DNA of 64,000 nucleotides from a bacterium (lineage in GTDB: Bacteria; Actinomycetota; Acidimicrobiia; Spongiisociales; ZC4RG35): NCBI GenBank assembly GCA_024638655.1, contig JAHEJW010000007.1, forward strand, positions 13,706-77,705. The letters run 5' to 3'. Positions within the stretch are counted from its first letter, which is position 1, and the number at the start of each line of letters is the position of its first letter. The notes under the pieces are model-generated. The model was not told the origin of the DNA, did not search any database, and saw only the letters and a program-made list of their open reading frames with translations. A program made the translations under genes and the position numbers. This document shows, in pieces, positions 47,108 to 55,406 of this stretch.

Positions 47108-47692
47108 GTGAAGCAACGATTTCGCACCCTTATTGGATTCTTGGCAGTCACAGTTGTGTTGGGAGCGCTGCCAGCCCTGGCTGATCCACCTGAGACCTCG
47201 GAAGAACCGATCTTCGTGTTGTTCCCGGACTTCGAGCATGACATGGTCGTGTTCTGGAATATCACTCGAGCGGATTTCTGTGACTGGTCCGACATAGGTT
47301 TCGAGGGCGATCCGCCGGTCATCGAGCTGGTCGAGGCCAAAGGCAAGGAAACCGGCCAAGGGGCCTTTGTCGCATCGTGGCAGGCGTCCCGCGACCTCGA
47401 GTTGTGGAAACTCGACGATCCAGGGAACCCTCAGAACGCCTGTGCTGATACCGACGGTCAGGATGGCCCCTGGGCTAGCGGCTCTGCGAGGGTCACCGGC
47501 AATGACAACGATCTTGATGTGTCCGGAACCCGCCGCAACTCATTTGGTCACCGAGGACAAGGAAAGGTCACCGACGTAAGTGGCGATCGGTGGCACTACT
47601 CGTGGAACTTCACGGCTCAGTGCTCTGTTGACTGCTCCGTCGACTTCGTGGTGAGGACCCAGAACACCAATCTTCACAAGATCAAGAAGTAG
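47108..47692 (+). CDS. Secreted protein of unknown family
   Basis: The 194-residue protein starts at GTG with TAGGAG upstream and has a clear signal peptide (KQRFRTLIGFLAVTVVLGAL, ending PALADP). The mature part contains FVLFPDFEHDMVVFWNITRA, AFVASWQASRDLELWKLDDP and a C-terminal HYSWNFTAQCSVDCSVDFVV with a Cys pair; its alternating pattern suggests a beta-rich fold. I do not recognise the family. It is the only gene of the second module and is followed by a hairpin terminator. Confidence 0.78.
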   Translation: MKQRFRTLIGFLAVTVVLGALPALADPPETSEEPIFVLFPDFEHDMVVFWNITRADFCDWSDIGFEGDPPVIELVEAKGKETGQGAFVASWQASRDLELWKLDDPGNPQNACADTDGQDGPWASGSARVTGNDNDLDVSGTRRNSFGHRGQGKVTDVSGDRWHYSWNFTAQCSVDCSVDFVVRTQNTNLHKIKK

Positions 47693-47705
47693 CGGGACCT
47701 AGCTG

Positions 47706-47737
47706 GCTGCTCCCCGGTGATGAGTTCGGGGAGCAGC
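47706..47737 (+). terminator. Hairpin terminator after secreted-protein gene
   Basis: GCTGCTCCCCG pairs perfectly with CGGGGAGCAGC around a 10-base loop, starting 13 bases after the stop codon. It lacks a T-run but is a strong stem. Confidence 0.75.
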
Positions 47738-47739
47738 TG

Positions 47740-47801
47740 CCGGAGGCCTCGTGACCATGATTGCCTCCGGTAGAGTGCTGCTGAGGCCTCCGCTACAGCA
47801 G
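47740..47801 (+). repeat. Two further hairpins upstream of repeat R2
   Basis: CCGGAGGC (47740-47747) pairs with GCCTCCGG (47763-47770), and CTGCTG (47778-47783) pairs with CAGCAG (47796-47801). GAGGCCTC-type words occur in both. They lie 70-130 bases before R2 and may be termination or recombination-related structures. Confidence 0.5.
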
Positions 47802-47868
47802 ATGACTTTCGCTGTTCGGTAGGCCGTCACCTGGACTTATGACCTGTGAACACACCGGTGATTGCCGC

Positions 47869-47915
47869 TGGACTGTTAATCCATTGGTTGTAGGTTCGAG
47901 TCCTACCCGCGGAGC
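47869..47915 (+). repeat. Repeat R2: perfect tRNA-Asn 3' half
   Basis: All 47 bases are identical to 45055-45101, from the anticodon stem to one base past the tRNA end. The preceding sequence has no tRNA 5' half, so this is a recombination-site copy and not a tRNA gene. Confidence 0.95.
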
Positions 47916-48667
47916 CCCGGTCTTGGTCGACATCCGTTGGTGATTCGCTGAAACCGAGCTCCGAACATTTGTTCTCTGTGAGCCGATGTGTAGCAAGTGT
48001 GTAGTCGCGAGTCGGCCTGAGGGATTGCCGCGATAATTGCCAACCCAAGCCCACTCACCTCTTGGCGCATCCCTTCCCGCTTCGTGAATCTGCCTCTGCG
48101 TACAGCGAAGGAGCGGACTTGGACCCCGTAGGACAGATTGTTACAGCCCGAGTGAGGGAGCGAGGCACCCGGTGCTGCGCTCTCGCGGGTACGGAAATCC
48201 TCGATTCTGAGGATCCAAACCGGACGTTCGTACACGCGACAATGCCCCTTGATACGGTTTCAACTATGCATCCGATGTGGCTCTGTTCAGGTGCCCAAAG
48301 TTCCTGCACTTTTTCCGGAGAGGACCGAATACCCCATTACTAAGCCGTCTGCCAGCCGCCATATGCGCTATCGCGGCCTATCCGGTCAGCACCGAACGCG
48401 ACTCTCCGAGGTGCTGACGAGACAGTCCGCGATCAGAAAGACTGCGGTAGCGCAGAATGCCGGATATCGGGTGGGTCGTTCGGTCGATTTCGGGCTTGGT
48501 GGCCGCATTATGCGCAGTGAGTACTGCGCCGCAGACAACTGTGTAGAGGTGACCGGCCGGGCCTCCCTCGTTTGTGTCCTGGTTGGTCGTCGCCAGGAAC
48601 GTCCAGCGCAGGCCGCTGTTGGGCCAGGCTACGATCTGCTCCATCGTCGCTGCCGAGGAGGCATTCT
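47916..48667. other. Non-coding start of third module
   Basis: About 750 bases precede the flavoprotein gene. A minus-strand frame at 48378-48644 (88 codons) is open but has no recognisable features. The sequence may carry decayed genes or the flavoprotein promoter; nothing was identified with confidence. Confidence 0.4.
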
Positions 48668-49948
48668 CTGGATCATTTCGATGTTGTGGTCATCGGCGGT
48701 GGGCAGGCCGGTCTGGGCGTCGGCTATTACCTGCGAGCAGCTAGGAGCAAGTTCGTCATTTTCGAGCGCGGCCGGGTCGGTGAGACCTGGCGCGCCCAGC
48801 GTTGGGATTCGTTTTCGGTCAACACGCCCAACTGGGCGAATGCCCTGCCGGGCGACCCGTACGAAGGTGACAAACCCGACGGTTTCTATCACCGAGACGA
48901 GCTCGTCGAATACTTCGAGCAATACGCCGGTAAGTTCGACCTTCCGGTGACTGAGGGAGTAACTGTGAGAGCGGTCGATGCCGACGGCGACGTCTTTCGT
49001 GTCACCTATGAAGTTGCGGGTGCGGTCGAAACCGTTACGGCTGCGAACGTTGTGGTTGCATCCGGGATAATGCAGGCGCCCAAGATCCCGGCGATTCGGG
49101 AGCGGTTCCCTGAGTGGCTCCACCAGTTACATGCGTCTGAATATCGGTCTTCGGAGGATCTGCCGCCGGGAGCGGTCGTCGTTATCGGAGGGGGCCAGTC
49201 GGGCTGTCAGATTTCGATGGACCTGATTCATGCGGGCCGAGACGTCTACCTTTGCACCAGCAAGGTGGGACGTCTCCGTCGAAGGTATCGACAACGTGAC
49301 GTAGTGGAGTGGGGCGAAGACATGGGGTTCTGGGATGTTGCTGTCGAAGAGCTGTCGGATCCGGCGATCCAATTTGCCGCTCAGCCGCAAGTGTCTGGGG
49401 TGGGACGGTATGGGAGCACCCTCAGCCTCCAGTCCATGGCCCGTGACGGAGTGCATCTCATGGGACGCCTCAGCAATGTGGAAGATGGTGTGCTGAAAAC
49501 CGACGACTCGCTTGCAGAGCACGTCGCCTTCGCCGACGAGCGTTCAGCGGAGTTCACCAGAATGATCGAGGATTGGATCAGCTCCAACGGCATAAGCGCG
49601 GCGCCCGTCGAGGAAGATCCCAACGACGAGCCCGCCAGCGAAGAAGTCGCCGGGTTTGGCACCACCACCCTCGACCTCGAGAAAGCAGGTGTCGGATCAG
49701 TCATATGGTGCACCGGATTCACCGCCGACTTCGACTGGATCCACGCTCCCTTAACGGACGAAAATGGGCAACCCGTACATGAGAGGGGAGTCTCTCCCAT
49801 ACCCGGGATCTATTTCCTCGGCTTTCCGTGGCTGCACTCCCGCAAGTCTGGGATCATCCACGGCGTCGGCGAAGACGCCCGCTTCATCGCCGAAGCCATC
49901 GCTTCTAGGACCGCACCAACAGGAAGCAGTGTGGAACCCGCGACCTAA
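48668..49948 (+). CDS. FAD-dependent NAD(P)H oxidoreductase, flavin-monooxygenase-like
   Basis: The roughly 426-residue protein has an FAD Rossmann motif VVVIGGGQAGLGVGYYLR close to its N terminus, the FMO-type VGETWRAQRWDSFSVNTPNW, and a second nucleotide motif VVVIGGGQSGCQISMDLIHA at mid-protein. A late CTGFTADFDWI matches the C-terminal FAD-contacting segment. It probably oxygenates or oxidises a small substrate. The start is uncertain: GAGGAGG at 48655-48661 points to CTG 48668, while the next upstream start codon in frame is GTG 48572 and adds 32 residues unlike the family. The 5' end may have been altered. It belongs to the module between R2 and R3. Confidence 0.85.
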   Translation: MDHFDVVVIGGGQAGLGVGYYLRAARSKFVIFERGRVGETWRAQRWDSFSVNTPNWANALPGDPYEGDKPDGFYHRDELVEYFEQYAGKFDLPVTEGVTVRAVDADGDVFRVTYEVAGAVETVTAANVVVASGIMQAPKIPAIRERFPEWLHQLHASEYRSSEDLPPGAVVVIGGGQSGCQISMDLIHAGRDVYLCTSKVGRLRRRYRQRDVVEWGEDMGFWDVAVEELSDPAIQFAAQPQVSGVGRYGSTLSLQSMARDGVHLMGRLSNVEDGVLKTDDSLAEHVAFADERSAEFTRMIEDWISSNGISAAPVEEDPNDEPASEEVAGFGTTTLDLEKAGVGSVIWCTGFTADFDWIHAPLTDENGQPVHERGVSPIPGIYFLGFPWLHSRKSGIIHGVGEDARFIAEAIASRTAPTGSSVEPAT

Positions 49949-50069
49949 CGCAGATCAACCGGGCCCGGGCGATAACGAACATTTCTCAGGGTGCGCGTGA
50001 ACGTGCCGTTATGAGCGGCTCTGGAACACGGAAGTACCGTTGGCGTTTCTACGGTCGTGTTGCGGACGT
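49949..50069. other. Short spacer between convergent module genes
   Basis: This 121-base spacer separates the flavoprotein stop from the end of the minus-strand truncated gene. No clear terminator was seen. Confidence 0.4.
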
Positions 50070-50423
50070 CTAGGGAGTTGCCACGACACTTACCTCGCCT
50101 GCTCCGAAGACCACTGGTACGCCACCCGTCCACGGTGCCGTGACCTCCCATCGCCATTCGTAGTCGCCCGCCGAAACGTTCTCGAAGACTACGTACCGAT
50201 GGTTGTAGAGAAGCTTGCCAAACAGGGGACTCACGTTGTCCTTCATCTTCCCGACAGTCACCTCGACCTCGTCTAGCGGTCCGCCGAGTGGTCCCCAATA
50301 CACGTGATCCACGATCGCCTCCAGGTCTGCTATCCCATCGGTTCGAGAAATACCCTCGTCCTTGTAGAAGGAGAAGAAGAAGATCCCACCTAGGAATTGA
50401 TCATCAGTTGTGAAGACGTGAGG
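50070..50423 (-). pseudogene. Gene fragment cut at repeat R3
   Basis: A frame of about 118 codons runs from the edge of R3 to a stop at 50070 without a start at its head. It reads DDQFLGGIFFFSFYKDEG, then ADLEAIVDHVYWGPLGGPLD, then VVFENVSAGDYEWRWEVTAP and EVSVVATP, which looks like real protein with a beta-sandwich end. A GTG at 50312 with GGAGG upstream could still give an 80-residue product. The simplest reading is a gene whose 5' part was lost where R3 was formed. No family is recognised. Confidence 0.55.
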
Positions 50424-50450
50424 TGTAGGTTCGAGTCCTACCCGCGGAGC
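50424..50450 (+). repeat. Repeat R3: short tRNA-Asn 3' end copy
   Basis: These 27 bases match the T arm and 3' acceptor strand of the tRNA (TGTAGGTTCGAGTCCTACCC and the following GCGGAGC) exactly. The anticodon-arm part is missing. The boundary at the T stem suggests crossover or attP of a different length from R2. Confidence 0.85.
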
Positions 50451-50592
50451 CCAGATTCATCCGACATCGCCTTGCGACATCGCCGAGCTTCCGACTTGAA
50501 ACACGCGTCCATCTGTAACCATCAGAGCCGGCTCATGATCGAGGCGCCCTTGTTCGGGCCCAGCGCATATCGCCGGTGATGGAGCGGGTGCC

Positions 50593-51456
50593 CTAGTTGC
50601 TTGCGAGCAACTCGTCGAGCATGGTTGGGAAGTTCTGCCATAGCGACAGGTGGCCTTCGCCTGCGTAGAGGTGGGCTGCCGCTCTTGGAATGTTGTCAGC
50701 GAGCCACCTGCCGTGGGAGAAGGGATTGAAGAGGTCTTCTGATCCGTGCCAGATCATTGTTGGTATCGCGATCTCATCGAGTTCGAAACCCCACGGGCTG
50801 ACGAAGGCGAGGTCGTCGTCGAGCCAGCCGTCGACTCCGTTCCGTAGAGCTTCTTGAATCCCGGCTATGGCGTCTTCACCGAATTCGTCGGTGAGGGCTG
50901 AGCGGTCGACGTCGGGAAGCATCGATGAGAAGGCCTGCATGAGCTGGTCGACGGTCACATCCAGAAGCTGTTCTCGTTCTGCTTCTAGATAGAGGCGGAG
51001 GCTTTCCTCACCGTTGAGCGCAGCAGAGTATTCGGCAACGTTGTCTTCTCCCATGCCTGCCAGGAAGTCCAAGCCCTCTGCTTCATATGGTCCGTGGCTG
51101 GCAACGACCAACGCCGCCGAGGCGGCGTCGAGCCGGGCAGCACAAGCAAGCGAATGCGGTCCTCCACTCGACCCGCCTCCGACCACGCATGAATCCACGC
51201 GAAGGCCTGCCAGGACTTCGGCTGTGTCGGAGACAACGTCGACGACCTTCCGGCCTGGTTGACGGGTGGAATCCCCATAGCCGGGCCGTGACCATGCCAC
51301 AACACGCATCCCTCGGTCGTGGGCCGGCTTCAAGACCGACCTGTCGTTGACCGCGGAGCCCGGTGTGCCGTGGAAGAAGACCAGCACGGGCCCGTCCTCA
51401 GGTCCAGATGTGCGGACATCCAGACGCCTACCGTCGCTCAGTTTGAAGCTGTCCAC
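50593..51456 (-). CDS. Alpha/beta hydrolase
   Basis: The 287-residue protein has the alpha/beta-hydrolase fold with the oxyanion segment FFHGTPGSAVN, nucleophile elbow GGGSSGGP at about residue 94, the acid region IWHGSEDLFNP and the catalytic His in GEGHLSLW. A helical cap lies between. It is likely an esterase, lipase or epoxide/haloalkane-type hydrolase; the substrate is unknown. It is divergent from the MocA-type gene with 28 bases between starts, sharing a promoter region in the module between R3 and R4. Confidence 0.92.
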   Translation of the reverse strand: MDSFKLSDGRRLDVRTSGPEDGPVLVFFHGTPGSAVNDRSVLKPAHDRGMRVVAWSRPGYGDSTRQPGRKVVDVVSDTAEVLAGLRVDSCVVGGGSSGGPHSLACAARLDAASAALVVASHGPYEAEGLDFLAGMGEDNVAEYSAALNGEESLRLYLEAEREQLLDVTVDQLMQAFSSMLPDVDRSALTDEFGEDAIAGIQEALRNGVDGWLDDDLAFVSPWGFELDEIAIPTMIWHGSEDLFNPFSHGRWLADNIPRAAAHLYAGEGHLSLWQNFPTMLDELLASN

Positions 51457-51484
51457 AGGCCCGGGACGCTAGCTTCGCTGATCG

Positions 51485-52423
51485 ATGACATTACGAGTGG
51501 CGGTTGTCGGAACTGGGGTCATGGGTCGTCGGATGCTCGGCGAGATGGAGCGACACCCAGATGTCGAGCCCGTATGGGCGTGGGACAACAACCCGGCGGT
51601 TCGTGCAGCCACTGCATCCGAACACCCCGAGCTTGTCTTTGTTGAGGAGATTTTCAACCAGCCTGCCGACATGTTCTACATAGCGACGCCGCCCGCAACA
51701 CACATCCCACTAGCCCGCAACGCAACAGGCGCCGTCCTCTGCGAAAAGCCCCTGGCCATCGACGTGACCGAAGCGCGGAAGCTGGTAGCCGGGATCGACA
51801 TCCCTAATGCCGTGAACTTCCCCTTTGCAACGCAGCCCATCATCGACACCCTGGAGGAGGAGATCAGACAAGGACGCCACGGCCAGGCGCAGCGCCTCGA
51901 TATTCGGCTGTTCTTCAACACCTGGCCCCGCAAATGGCAGCAAGAGGCTGCGTCGTGGCTCGCCAAACCAGAGCAAGGCGGCTTCATCCGAGAAGTCTTC
52001 TCACATTTCGCCTACCTGACCGACCGGCTGGTCGGATCCCTCCAACTCTTGGAAGCATCGGTGCACCGCGGACCAGCAGGCACAGAATCGACTGTTCGCG
52101 CCCGGCTCCTAGCTGGAGATACCCCAGTGTTGCTCACCGGGGACGTCGGAGGTCGCGCACCGGACTACAACGAATGGACCCTTTACGGCAGTCAGGCTTC
52201 ATACCGTCTGCACGACTGGAACAAGCTCACGATCGGCACCGACGAGCGATGGGACGAGCATCCCCCAGACCCACCACCAACCGACGGCCTCCATCGACAG
52301 CTCGACGCGGTCATCCAGATGGTCAACGGCCAACCGCATCAGCTTCCCACCTTCAACGATGCACTACGCATCCAAGAAGTCGTGGAGGCAATCCTCGGCT
52401 ATCAAGCGCACGATCACCTTTAG
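51485..52423 (+). CDS. Gfo/Idh/MocA family oxidoreductase
   Basis: The 312-residue protein has an N-terminal Rossmann fold (VAVVGTGVMGRRMLGEME), the MFYIATPPATHIPLA strand, and the family signature CEKPLAIDVTEA with the catalytic Lys. The C-terminal half forms the substrate-binding sheet (LFFNTWPRKWQQEAASW). These enzymes oxidise or reduce sugars or cyclitols with NAD(P). It pairs divergently with the alpha/beta hydrolase. Confidence 0.92.
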   Translation: MTLRVAVVGTGVMGRRMLGEMERHPDVEPVWAWDNNPAVRAATASEHPELVFVEEIFNQPADMFYIATPPATHIPLARNATGAVLCEKPLAIDVTEARKLVAGIDIPNAVNFPFATQPIIDTLEEEIRQGRHGQAQRLDIRLFFNTWPRKWQQEAASWLAKPEQGGFIREVFSHFAYLTDRLVGSLQLLEASVHRGPAGTESTVRARLLAGDTPVLLTGDVGGRAPDYNEWTLYGSQASYRLHDWNKLTIGTDERWDEHPPDPPPTDGLHRQLDAVIQMVNGQPHQLPTFNDALRIQEVVEAILGYQAHDHL

Positions 52424-52621
52424 TCGATCGACAAGAAGCCCGACACTCCAAACCGCACGTAACGGCACATGTCCAGCTGCAATCCCGTGGGATGGACCCG
52501 TGGCCAAGTGTGTAGCCGTACCAGGCCCCGCTGCACGACACGGGACGGCACGGGGGCTCAGCCTCCGCGGACAGAAACACACGTCACAGCAACGCATAGG
52601 ACTGTACGGATGTCCGCTACA
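52424..52621. other. Non-coding end of fourth module
   Basis: This 198-base stretch between the MocA-type gene and R4 contains no gene. Several GC-rich inverted words occur (for example around the CCGCGGA at 52568), but none was long enough to call. Confidence 0.4.
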
Positions 52622-52667
52622 GGACTGTTGATCCATTGGTTGTAGGTTCGAGTCCTACCCGCGGAGC
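52622..52667 (+). repeat. Repeat R4: near-perfect tRNA-Asn 3' half
   Basis: The 46 bases match the tRNA copy with one substitution (GTTGATCC for GTTAATCC in the anticodon loop side). No tRNA 5' half precedes it. It is the last copy found in the window. Confidence 0.93.
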
Positions 52668-52897
52668 ATCAGTACGGGAATACTCATTCGAGTTCGCTGT
52701 CCGCATAGGACTGCGTTTCTTACATGGCCCTCGAGTCATCCAAGAGCGGTTGGCCGTTGACCGACGGCCAGATCAGTGGACACGGCCGATAAGAACGCCG
52801 GGGTGGGATTCGCTTTGCAGCCACATGTCAATTGGATCGCAAAGCAGGGCAACGAGGAAGACTGAGACGAGAAAAGCCAAACCTACCGATCCGCTTG
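52668..52897. other. Non-coding stretch after R4
   Basis: This 230-base stretch lies between R4 and the stop of the WbdD-like gene. I see no gene or strong terminator in it. Confidence 0.4.
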
Positions 52898-54775
52898 TCA
52901 ACGATCCCGTTTGAATATAGACCGAGCTCGACGTAGTGGTTGGGTCAATCGCCAGCTCTTGCTTCCCTTAACCAGATTGAGATCTGCAGTGAGCTGCCTG
53001 ATCTCGTCCAGCAGCGCTCCTTCAGCTTCTTCGTAGGCCTCGACTCTTTGTGCAAGCTGGCGTGCGACCTCGTTAACCCGGATTTCGGCCCTCTGATACT
53101 CAGATGTCACGGCGTCCAATCGGGTTTCCAGCTCGTCGCGTTCTGCAATCGCAGCATCTGTCTGGGCAGACAGATCGGAGCATTGAGACGTGAGAACCTT
53201 TACCTGGTCGGCGAGATCCTCTCTGAGGCGAGCATGTTCGCGCTGCAGTTGTTGGAGAGAGGAAGAGATCTCGTCGCTGTTTGCCAGTGCTTCATCTCGT
53301 TGCTCCTCGACGGCTGCGAGCCAGTTCCAGGCAAGTGGGACTCGGGGCCAACTGGATGAACCGGTATCCGTCAAATCACGCCATCGGTCGTAGACATCAG
53401 CAATGACTCTTTCGTCTCTCGGGTGTGCAAGCAAATACCCGACGAGCGCAATCACGCGGGGCGGAAGTACCGCCTTCCCGATGCGCGAAGACCTTGGCAA
53501 CCTCAGACCCGTCTGATCGGAAGAAGCCCCCCAGAGTGCCGTCAGGAACGTGAGTACAGAGAAGTACCCGTCTCCGGGCCATGCGGTGTCGCTTGGCGTG
53601 TCGACGACCGAGCCATAGTCGATCAAATGAGCCTGACCCAGTGAAGAGTCCCACAACACATTCCAGAGGCGCAAATCCTCGTGGTACAAACCTTGCTCCT
53701 CCAGCGTCGCCAGGGCCTCGAGAACCTGACCAGTGACATCCACGCGATCTCTCTCGTCGAGAAACTCAGCGACTTCGTCAAGTCTGTCGCCCGGCTTGAG
53801 ACCCTGCACAAGCACAGATTCGTCGACACCTTCGGCGTACTCTATGAGGCGAGGAGCATCGACCTCAGTGTCGGCGAGGACTTCCAGCACATGGGCACAG
53901 CGCCTCGATTCAGCCCTCCGTTCGTTGATCACGCGATCCAAAACTGCGTCGTTGTATCGGGCAGTGATCATCGCGACCCCATCGTCGAGAAAGAAGTATC
54001 TCTTGGCCCCCAGCGCCACACCCTGGGCCGCGAGATGTGGTTCTTCGAACCATGATCGGATGTTGTGCATGGTGTTGGCGACCAAGGCCAGATCGCGGCT
54101 GCAATACAGGGTAGGGCGCCGAACATCGGAGAGGTGGGTTGCGGTTCGGCCGACTACACGAATGAACGGATAGGCCTGCAGCGTGATCCTTGGGTCCTTG
54201 GGAAGCGCCTCAGCCCAATACACCGGCTCTGAAGCCAGGGCCATCTCGAACACTCCGTGCGGGATTGTGTTCGCGAGTCTGGTGGCAAGATCGACTGCGG
54301 TTGAGTGGCCGTCTCTATAGGCCACGTGGTGGAGCACCGAATACCCCAACACCAGGTCAAAGCCATGCAAATCGACGAGCTCCGCAACGTTGGCTACATC
54401 CCCCTCGATGAATTTCACGTCCAAGTGGGGATGAAGATCTGCGATCGCATCGGCAACCGCGATGTTCTGCGCGAGGTAGTCGAGGCCGATGACCCGATGT
54501 CTTCTCTCGGCTAAGAGGAAGTCGATATAGCCCTGGGCCGACCCGAGGTCCAACACCCGAAGCGGGCGTCCAAAGTAGGCGGCAAGAGCATCGGTGATCT
54601 CAAGGAGGCGGTCAACGCGCGCCGAATCCTCATGCCTGGAACTGACCAGATCTGGTCGGCCGTAGATTGGCTGATAGACCTCTGGAAGCTCGCCAATCAG
54701 CTTGTCCAGCGTCATCCCCCGGTCACGCATATGCCCATGGGCTTTGCCGCGGTCTGTTGCTTCCTGGGAACTCAC
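52898..54775 (-). CDS. WbdD-like methyltransferase-kinase-coiled-coil protein
   Basis: The 625-residue protein has an N-terminal class I methyltransferase domain (VLDLGSAQGYIDFLLAERR at about residues 73-91, then LVLGYSVLHHVAY), a kinase-like domain with YHEDLRLWNVLWD (about 361-373) and the metal-site HLIDYGSVV, and a coiled coil at about 490-605. This is the order in WbdD, the enzyme that methylates and phosphorylates the end of O-antigen polymannose and uses its coiled coil as a length ruler. The end SKSWRLTQPLRRARS is common in glycan-synthesis proteins. Later ATG codons (residues 16 and 21) are alternative starts. No glycan-synthesis cluster is adjacent. It is probably accessory cargo just outside R4. 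Confidence 0.8.
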   Translation of the reverse strand: MSSQEATDRGKAHGHMRDRGMTLDKLIGELPEVYQPIYGRPDLVSSRHEDSARVDRLLEITDALAAYFGRPLRVLDLGSAQGYIDFLLAERRHRVIGLDYLAQNIAVADAIADLHPHLDVKFIEGDVANVAELVDLHGFDLVLGYSVLHHVAYRDGHSTAVDLATRLANTIPHGVFEMALASEPVYWAEALPKDPRITLQAYPFIRVVGRTATHLSDVRRPTLYCSRDLALVANTMHNIRSWFEEPHLAAQGVALGAKRYFFLDDGVAMITARYNDAVLDRVINERRAESRRCAHVLEVLADTEVDAPRLIEYAEGVDESVLVQGLKPGDRLDEVAEFLDERDRVDVTGQVLEALATLEEQGLYHEDLRLWNVLWDSSLGQAHLIDYGSVVDTPSDTAWPGDGYFSVLTFLTALWGASSDQTGLRLPRSSRIGKAVLPPRVIALVGYLLAHPRDERVIADVYDRWRDLTDTGSSSWPRVPLAWNWLAAVEEQRDEALANSDEISSSLQQLQREHARLREDLADQVKVLTSQCSDLSAQTDAAIAERDELETRLDAVTSEYQRAEIRVNEVARQLAQRVEAYEEAEGALLDEIRQLTADLNLVKGSKSWRLTQPLRRARSIFKRDR

Positions 54776-55406
54776 GTCTGGGCCTCTGGACTGGGCGGCG
54801 TATCACCGATTGTCATCGGAAGGCGAGATTAGGCCTTCGGCATTGCCGCGTGAAGGACTCCCGCCGCACGATACGGCGTCGCTTCGTAAAGGGGAACCCC
54901 CGGGTGCCAATGCCTGGATGGTATTGAGCGCCGCAAGTTCAATCGTCACTAGGAGTCCTCTGATGTGAGCTCAGCGGCGAGAGCGGCCGCGCTCCATGCA
55001 CCACTCGGAGAAGACTCGAAGATCAGACTCGCACGCTCTGAGTATCGCCTGCGATCGAGACGCCTGAGATCCGTCGCCTTTGCGTGAAGATTCTCTATAC
55101 CCGCGCTCTGTAACTCGGGCCGGGGGGAGGGGGGAGGACAAATCGATCCTCGAATCTCGCGGCGCCGCAATGCCTCTTCTCATGCCCCCGAGGTTCGAGC
55201 TCCACCCTCAGAGCCAGGCCAGCTCACTCGCACACGTGGAGAGGTCGTTGACCAACGCTGTCGCAGTACATATATTCACGCGCATCGGCTCGGGAGACGG
55301 TGGGGGACAAGCAAACCCCGGCGTTGTCATCGCCTTCCCGACCTGCTGAAGGTGTGGTTCGTCGACCGGTGGCCGCAGCCCCGGTCTATGTGGATGGTGG
55401 GCGATT
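54776..55406. other. Long non-coding gap before the cyclase gene
   Basis: About 630 bases contain no intact gene. The only suggestive content is a possible integrase remnant on the minus strand near 54950-55090, described separately, and a G-rich run around 55121-55137. The rest is probably decayed accessory DNA and the cyclase promoter. Confidence 0.45.
54950..55090 (-). pseudogene. Possible decayed tyrosine-recombinase N-terminal fragment
   Basis: One minus-strand frame reads ILRACESDLRVFSEWCMERG, close to the N-terminal SAM-like core-binding motif of tyrosine recombinases (a T-x-x-AY-x-x-DLR-x-F-x-x-WC pattern). The frame stops soon after, and a neighbouring frame reads ALAAELTSEDS before a stop. 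No catalytic R-H-R-Y domain remains. The match is short, about 20 residues. Confidence 0.35.

Noticed and set aside
48378-48644. 88-codon minus-strand frame upstream of the flavoprotein
   Set aside because: It has no recognisable motif or ribosome-binding site; coding status is undecided and it was not listed as a gene.
46639-52667. R1-R4 as additional tRNA genes
   Set aside because: Only the 3' half is present; no acceptor 5' strand or D arm precedes any copy.
45055-52667. CRISPR-like array
   Set aside because: The repeats are spaced by 1-2.5 kb of coding DNA and match a tRNA gene; there are no short spacers or cas genes.
55188-55215. GGTTCGAGCTCC as a further tRNA repeat
   Set aside because: Only the GGTTCGAG core matches; the flanks do not fit the tRNA-Asn T arm or acceptor end.
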